From Cacajao melanocephalus (lineage: Eukaryota; Chordata; Mammalia; Primates; Pitheciidae), in assembly GCA_963573385.1 (NCBI GenBank), contig CAUYLG010065523.1, positions 1-64,000 of the forward strand: a stretch of DNA of 64,000 nt. Reading direction: 5' to 3'. The stretch's first letter is position 1. Each line of letters starts with the position of its first letter. The notes beneath the pieces are model-generated. The model did no database searches, was not told the origin of the DNA, and worked only from the letters and a program-made list of their open reading frames with translations. Below, one piece after another: positions 60,599 to 64,000 of this stretch. A program made the position numbers and the translations under genes.

Positions 60599-60825
60599 GT
60601 GTCAGCAAACTATGGCCAACAGCTGAAATCTGGCCAAATGACTATGGTTGTAAATAAAGTTTTATTGAAACACAGTCATACCTAGTCATTTGCCTATGGT
60701 CTATGCCTGCTTTCCTGATACAATTAAAGTTGGGCAGTTTCAACAGAGACTGTCTGGTCCCCAAAACTAAAATATTTACTATCCACCCCTTTAAGAAAAT
60801 GTTTGACAACCTCTGGTGTAGAGGA
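60599..60825. mobile_element. MER58B-like hAT-Charlie element
   Basis: GTCAGCAAACTATGGCCAACAG, AAAGTTTTATTGAAACACAG, CTATGGTCTATGCCTGCTTTC and AAATGTTTGACAACCTCTGG. Confidence 0.82.
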
Positions 60826-61014
60826 CTCAATGTAATGTGTCCAATGTAAAGTCTTTAACACAATGCCTGAGGTATTAAGAGACTTTAAAAAATGCCTTGT
60901 TTAGTATTATTGAAGGTGGTGTTACTGGTACCACTACTCTAGCTAAAGCTAAGCAGCGGTGGGAGCAGTTTTCTCATCAAACAAAGATGATAACCAGGCT
61001 TAGCTCAAAAAACA

Positions 61015-61282
61015 TAAAGCAGATAGAGGATAGTTAGAAAGGATGAATAAGACCTACTATTTGGCAGCACAACGGGGAGACAATAGTCAATAACTTAATT
61101 GTACATTTTAAAATAACTAAAAGAGTATAGTTGGATTGTTTGTAACACAAAGGGTAAATGCTTGGGGGTTGGATACCCCATTCTCTATGATGTGATTGTT
61201 CTGCATTGCATACCTATATCAAAACATCCCATGTACCCTATAAATGTATACATCTACTATGTACCCACAAAACTTAAAGAAT
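61015..61282 (+). mobile_element. L1MA-type 3' end, strongly 5'-truncated
   Basis: AAAGGATGAATAAGACCTAC, TAATTGTACATTTTAAAATAAC, GGATACCCCATTCTCTATGA and TACTATGTACCCACAAAAC. Confidence 0.92.
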
Positions 61283-62300
61283 CAGATAGAGGGGAAACAG
61301 AGACATTCAATGTCTTTTTTCCCAAGTTTGAGATAGGTGTATCAGACTGGCCAATTCCCCAGACTGGCATTATCAGCCTCCTCACTGCCAGGCAAACCAG
61401 CTGAAAAAGAGAGGTTAGAGCACATTGCAGCTTTTAAACCCCTTCTGATCCCTCCTCTGAAGGTGCCCTGTTCTTCTTCCTGTAGTCATTAGAAAATAAA
61501 TCTCTGATAAGCAAAGTAAATTAGATGCAGTGACATTCTGCTAATTGAGTCGTCTCCTCTGCTAGACTGGGTTGGGCTGTTAATTACCAGCTAATCTGAT
61601 CAACATAAGATATTCTGACTGGCAGATCAAGGCTTCTAGAGAGAGGGACAGGGGCCCCAGTTTGCCCCCAAAGTCTCTCGTTGGTCAAAATGGATATCAA
61701 ACCTTCCAGTCCTACCTGAAACTGTCTGAATGCTGAGGCAAGAGAGTTTAGAAGAAAGACAAGACTATCGCTCAAGAATCATGTAGGAGAAGCAGATGGA
61801 AATGGCAAACCTCCAATAAATGTTAAGGTAAAGTAAGAAAGGGCCAAGATTACAGATCATGCATTATTAAAGCGGCATTCTGACCTCTCTCCATCTCGAT
61901 CAGATTTTATTTCAGCAAAGCACAGGGGCTTACAGAGAGATAAAAGACTTTAAAATATAAATTAAGTCCTATTTATTTCACCACCCTGAGCCAAGCATGC
62001 CAGGTTCTGTCTGAATGTGTTGCCCAGAAAGACTGAATAGTTTGGCTTTCAGCTAGATGAATGTCTATGATTTGCTGACATCTGGCAAGGGGGGCAGTGT
62101 CCTGGAGCCAATCAAATCAAAGCCCCTCCTGGAAAACATCAGGTTCTGTGTGGGACTCTGCCCCCACTTCTTTTCAGAATCACCCTGATAACCATTTGTT
62201 AATCTTCCAAAGAGCCTAAATCAGTGTGTGGAAAGTTAGAGGGACAGAGTTTTTTATTACATTTGCTGATAGTCTTTTCAAAGGCCCCTACACAACAATT
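61283..62300 (+). other. 1 kb free of recognised repeats
   Basis: No repeat, RNA or gene recognised. Confidence 0.35.
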
Positions 62301-62314
62301 TTATGACAGGTCCC

Positions 62315-62570
62315 AGCTGCTCGAATTTCAGTTGTAAAGGAGGATGAGCCCATCAGATTGGCAAAAGGTAAATTAATGGATAGTACCCAGTACTGGCGAG
62401 GGTACAGGGAAACAGGCAGTCTCGATGGTTGTTGGTGGGAATGAAAATTGATAGAGCCTCTCTTGTGGAGGGTTTTGGAGGATGGGATGAAGCATTTGTG
62501 ACCAAGCAGTGGTACTAAATATAAAATGCACATACCTTTTGATTCAGCAATCCTACCTCTAGGATACTAG
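62315..62570 (+). mobile_element. L1M ORF2 fragment
   Basis: CATCAGATTGGCAAAAGGTAA, GTTGTTGGTGGGAATGAAAAT and ACCTTTTGATTCAGCAATCC are diverged ORF2. Confidence 0.7.
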
Positions 62571-62584
62571 TAATGATAGCACAT

Positions 62585-62705
62585 TCTTTAATATTCCAAA
62601 ATTAACATCAATTTTTACACTTGATAGACATTTAGGTGATTTCTGGATTTCAGCTATTTTGAATAAAGTTTTCATGAGCATTCTTCAATACCATGATTTA
62701 CCTAA
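62585..62705 (-). mobile_element. Antisense L1M scrap
   Basis: GACATTTAGGTGATTTCTGG and TTTTGAATAAAGTTTTCATG resemble the complement of L1 ORF2; short. Confidence 0.5.
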
Positions 62706-63190
<485 letters not shown>

Positions 63191-63224
63191 CGTGACACAA
63201 TGTGGCCCCTTCTAGGTGTAACAG

Positions 63225-63565
63225 CAAATTCTTACACAGTGATCAGGCAACGGTAAGGCACTGTTCCAAGTACTTTATGCATATCAGCTCCGTCTTGAGC
63301 ATCAACACTCTCACCATATATTGTCCTGCCTCTTGGGCTCTATCCTGAAAAACATACATATTATCCAATATGAGCACTTACTATGTGTTAGGCACAGTGG
63401 GAAGGGGTGGATTGTCCTACAAACATTTATAACTCTGTAAGGACTACCAATATCCTCATGTGACAGATGAGGAAGAGGAGTTCAGAGAGGATAATTAATT
63501 GGTACAAGATAACACAGCAAGTAGCTGAGCTAGAACTTCAACCCAGACCGTGGGATGGCAGAGAC
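63225..63565 (-). mobile_element. MIR SINE(s), antisense
   Basis: GGCACTGTTCCAAGTACTTTATG near 63256 and a fuller copy at 63365-63565 (TGAGCACTTACTATGTGTTAGGCA, TGACAGATGAGGAAGAGG, AGTAGCTGAGCTAGAAC). Confidence 0.75.
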
Positions 63566-63619
63566 CAACCACTTACCAAAGTGCCACTAAGACGTGCACA
63601 CAAAGTTGTCCATTGCTAA

Positions 63620-63815
63620 ATGGCTTAGGATGCTGTCACACTGGAAGCCACCCGAAAAGCCATCAATGGGAGACTTTTGGGAGACAGTCCTACTGTGAAA
63701 TGCTCTGTGGTTGTCATAAAGAACGATCTTGGTCTGTATGTTCTGACATGACCTCCAAGATACAAGGTTAAAAGGAAAAGGCAAGTTTTATATGTACTGT
63801 GGTTGCATTTTACTT
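63620..63815 (+). mobile_element. Old L1 (L1ME/HAL1-like) fragment
   Basis: GTCATAAAGAACGATCTTGG, ATGTTCTGACATGACCTCC and AAGATACAAGGTTAAAAGG suit the 3' ORF2 area of an old L1. Confidence 0.5.
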
Positions 63816-63828
63816 TTTGTATTAAAGA

Positions 63829-64000
63829 CATTTTTTTTTTTTAGAACAGATTTAAGTTCATGGTCAAATTGAAGGGAAGATACAGACACACCCCATCTAC
63901 TCTCTGCCCCCAAATGTGCAGAGTCTCCCCATCATCCACTTTTCCTGTCAGAGTGGTACATATGTTAAATCAATGACACATGGACACATCATTGTCACCC
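63829..64000 (-). mobile_element. L1M (L1MB/L1ME type) 3' end, runs off the window
   Basis: T14, then AGAACAGATTTAAGTTCATGG, TCAGAGTGGTACATATG and GACACATCATTGTCACCC: the complement of an old L1 3' UTR, similar in type to 2718-2996. Confidence 0.7.

Overview
This window is primate, almost certainly human, nuclear DNA. It holds dozens of Alu elements of the primate S and J types on both strands, L1PA/L1PB and L1MA tails, MaLR, MLT2 and ERV1 LTRs, and a deep layer of L2, MIR, Tigger and hAT-Charlie fossils. I found no intact protein-coding gene. Nearly all open frames are translations of Alu or L1 sequence. It reads as intergenic or deep-intronic DNA.

Layout. 1-2.0 kb is a young L1 3' end. 2.0-8.3 kb holds L2, MIR, MER20 and Alu. 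8.3-20 kb has a MaLR LTR, L2 runs and many Alus, ending in a degenerate AGT/AGC trinucleotide tract. 20.1-21.5 kb is a shrunken antisense ERV1-type provirus lying inside that tract, followed by a solo LTR split by an Alu (to 22.6 kb). 24-26 kb has L1 remains. 27.4-29.6 kb is an end-to-end Tigger-type DNA transposon with two Alus and an odd third insertion. 31.1-31.5 kb is a U6 retropseudogene and an Alu stacked on one target site. 34.5-37.1 kb is a MaLR LTR next to a 5'-inverted old L1 that was itself hit by an L1PA. 37-48 kb has MER58, MER20, MER5A, MLT2, MIR, a three-monomer Alu and the longest repeat-poor stretch. 48.6-50.3 kb has MER1A inside an LTR. 50.3-53.9 kb is an old L1M split by a processed pseudogene of SPRING1 (C12orf49). 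The remainder mixes MIR, an LTR in an old LINE, hAT elements, L1MA and L1M tails.

The only gene-derived sequences are two retrocopies: the SPRING1 pseudogene (about 51.43-53.28 kb) and the U6 snRNA pseudogene (31.10-31.20 kb). The SPRING1 copy is notable because a cysteine-rich 63-base cassette, single in the parent as I remember it, has been tandemly expanded to three full copies and one shortened copy.

I did not find a new biological system. The points worth a second look are structural: the SPRING1 cassette expansion, a templated inverted insertion in an Alu, the reused U6/Alu target site, the provirus in a microsatellite, a twin-primed ancient L1, a three-monomer Alu and local duplications. 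Repeat family names come from remembered consensus sequences, not a search. Boundaries are usually good to about 10 bases for Alus and looser for old repeats.
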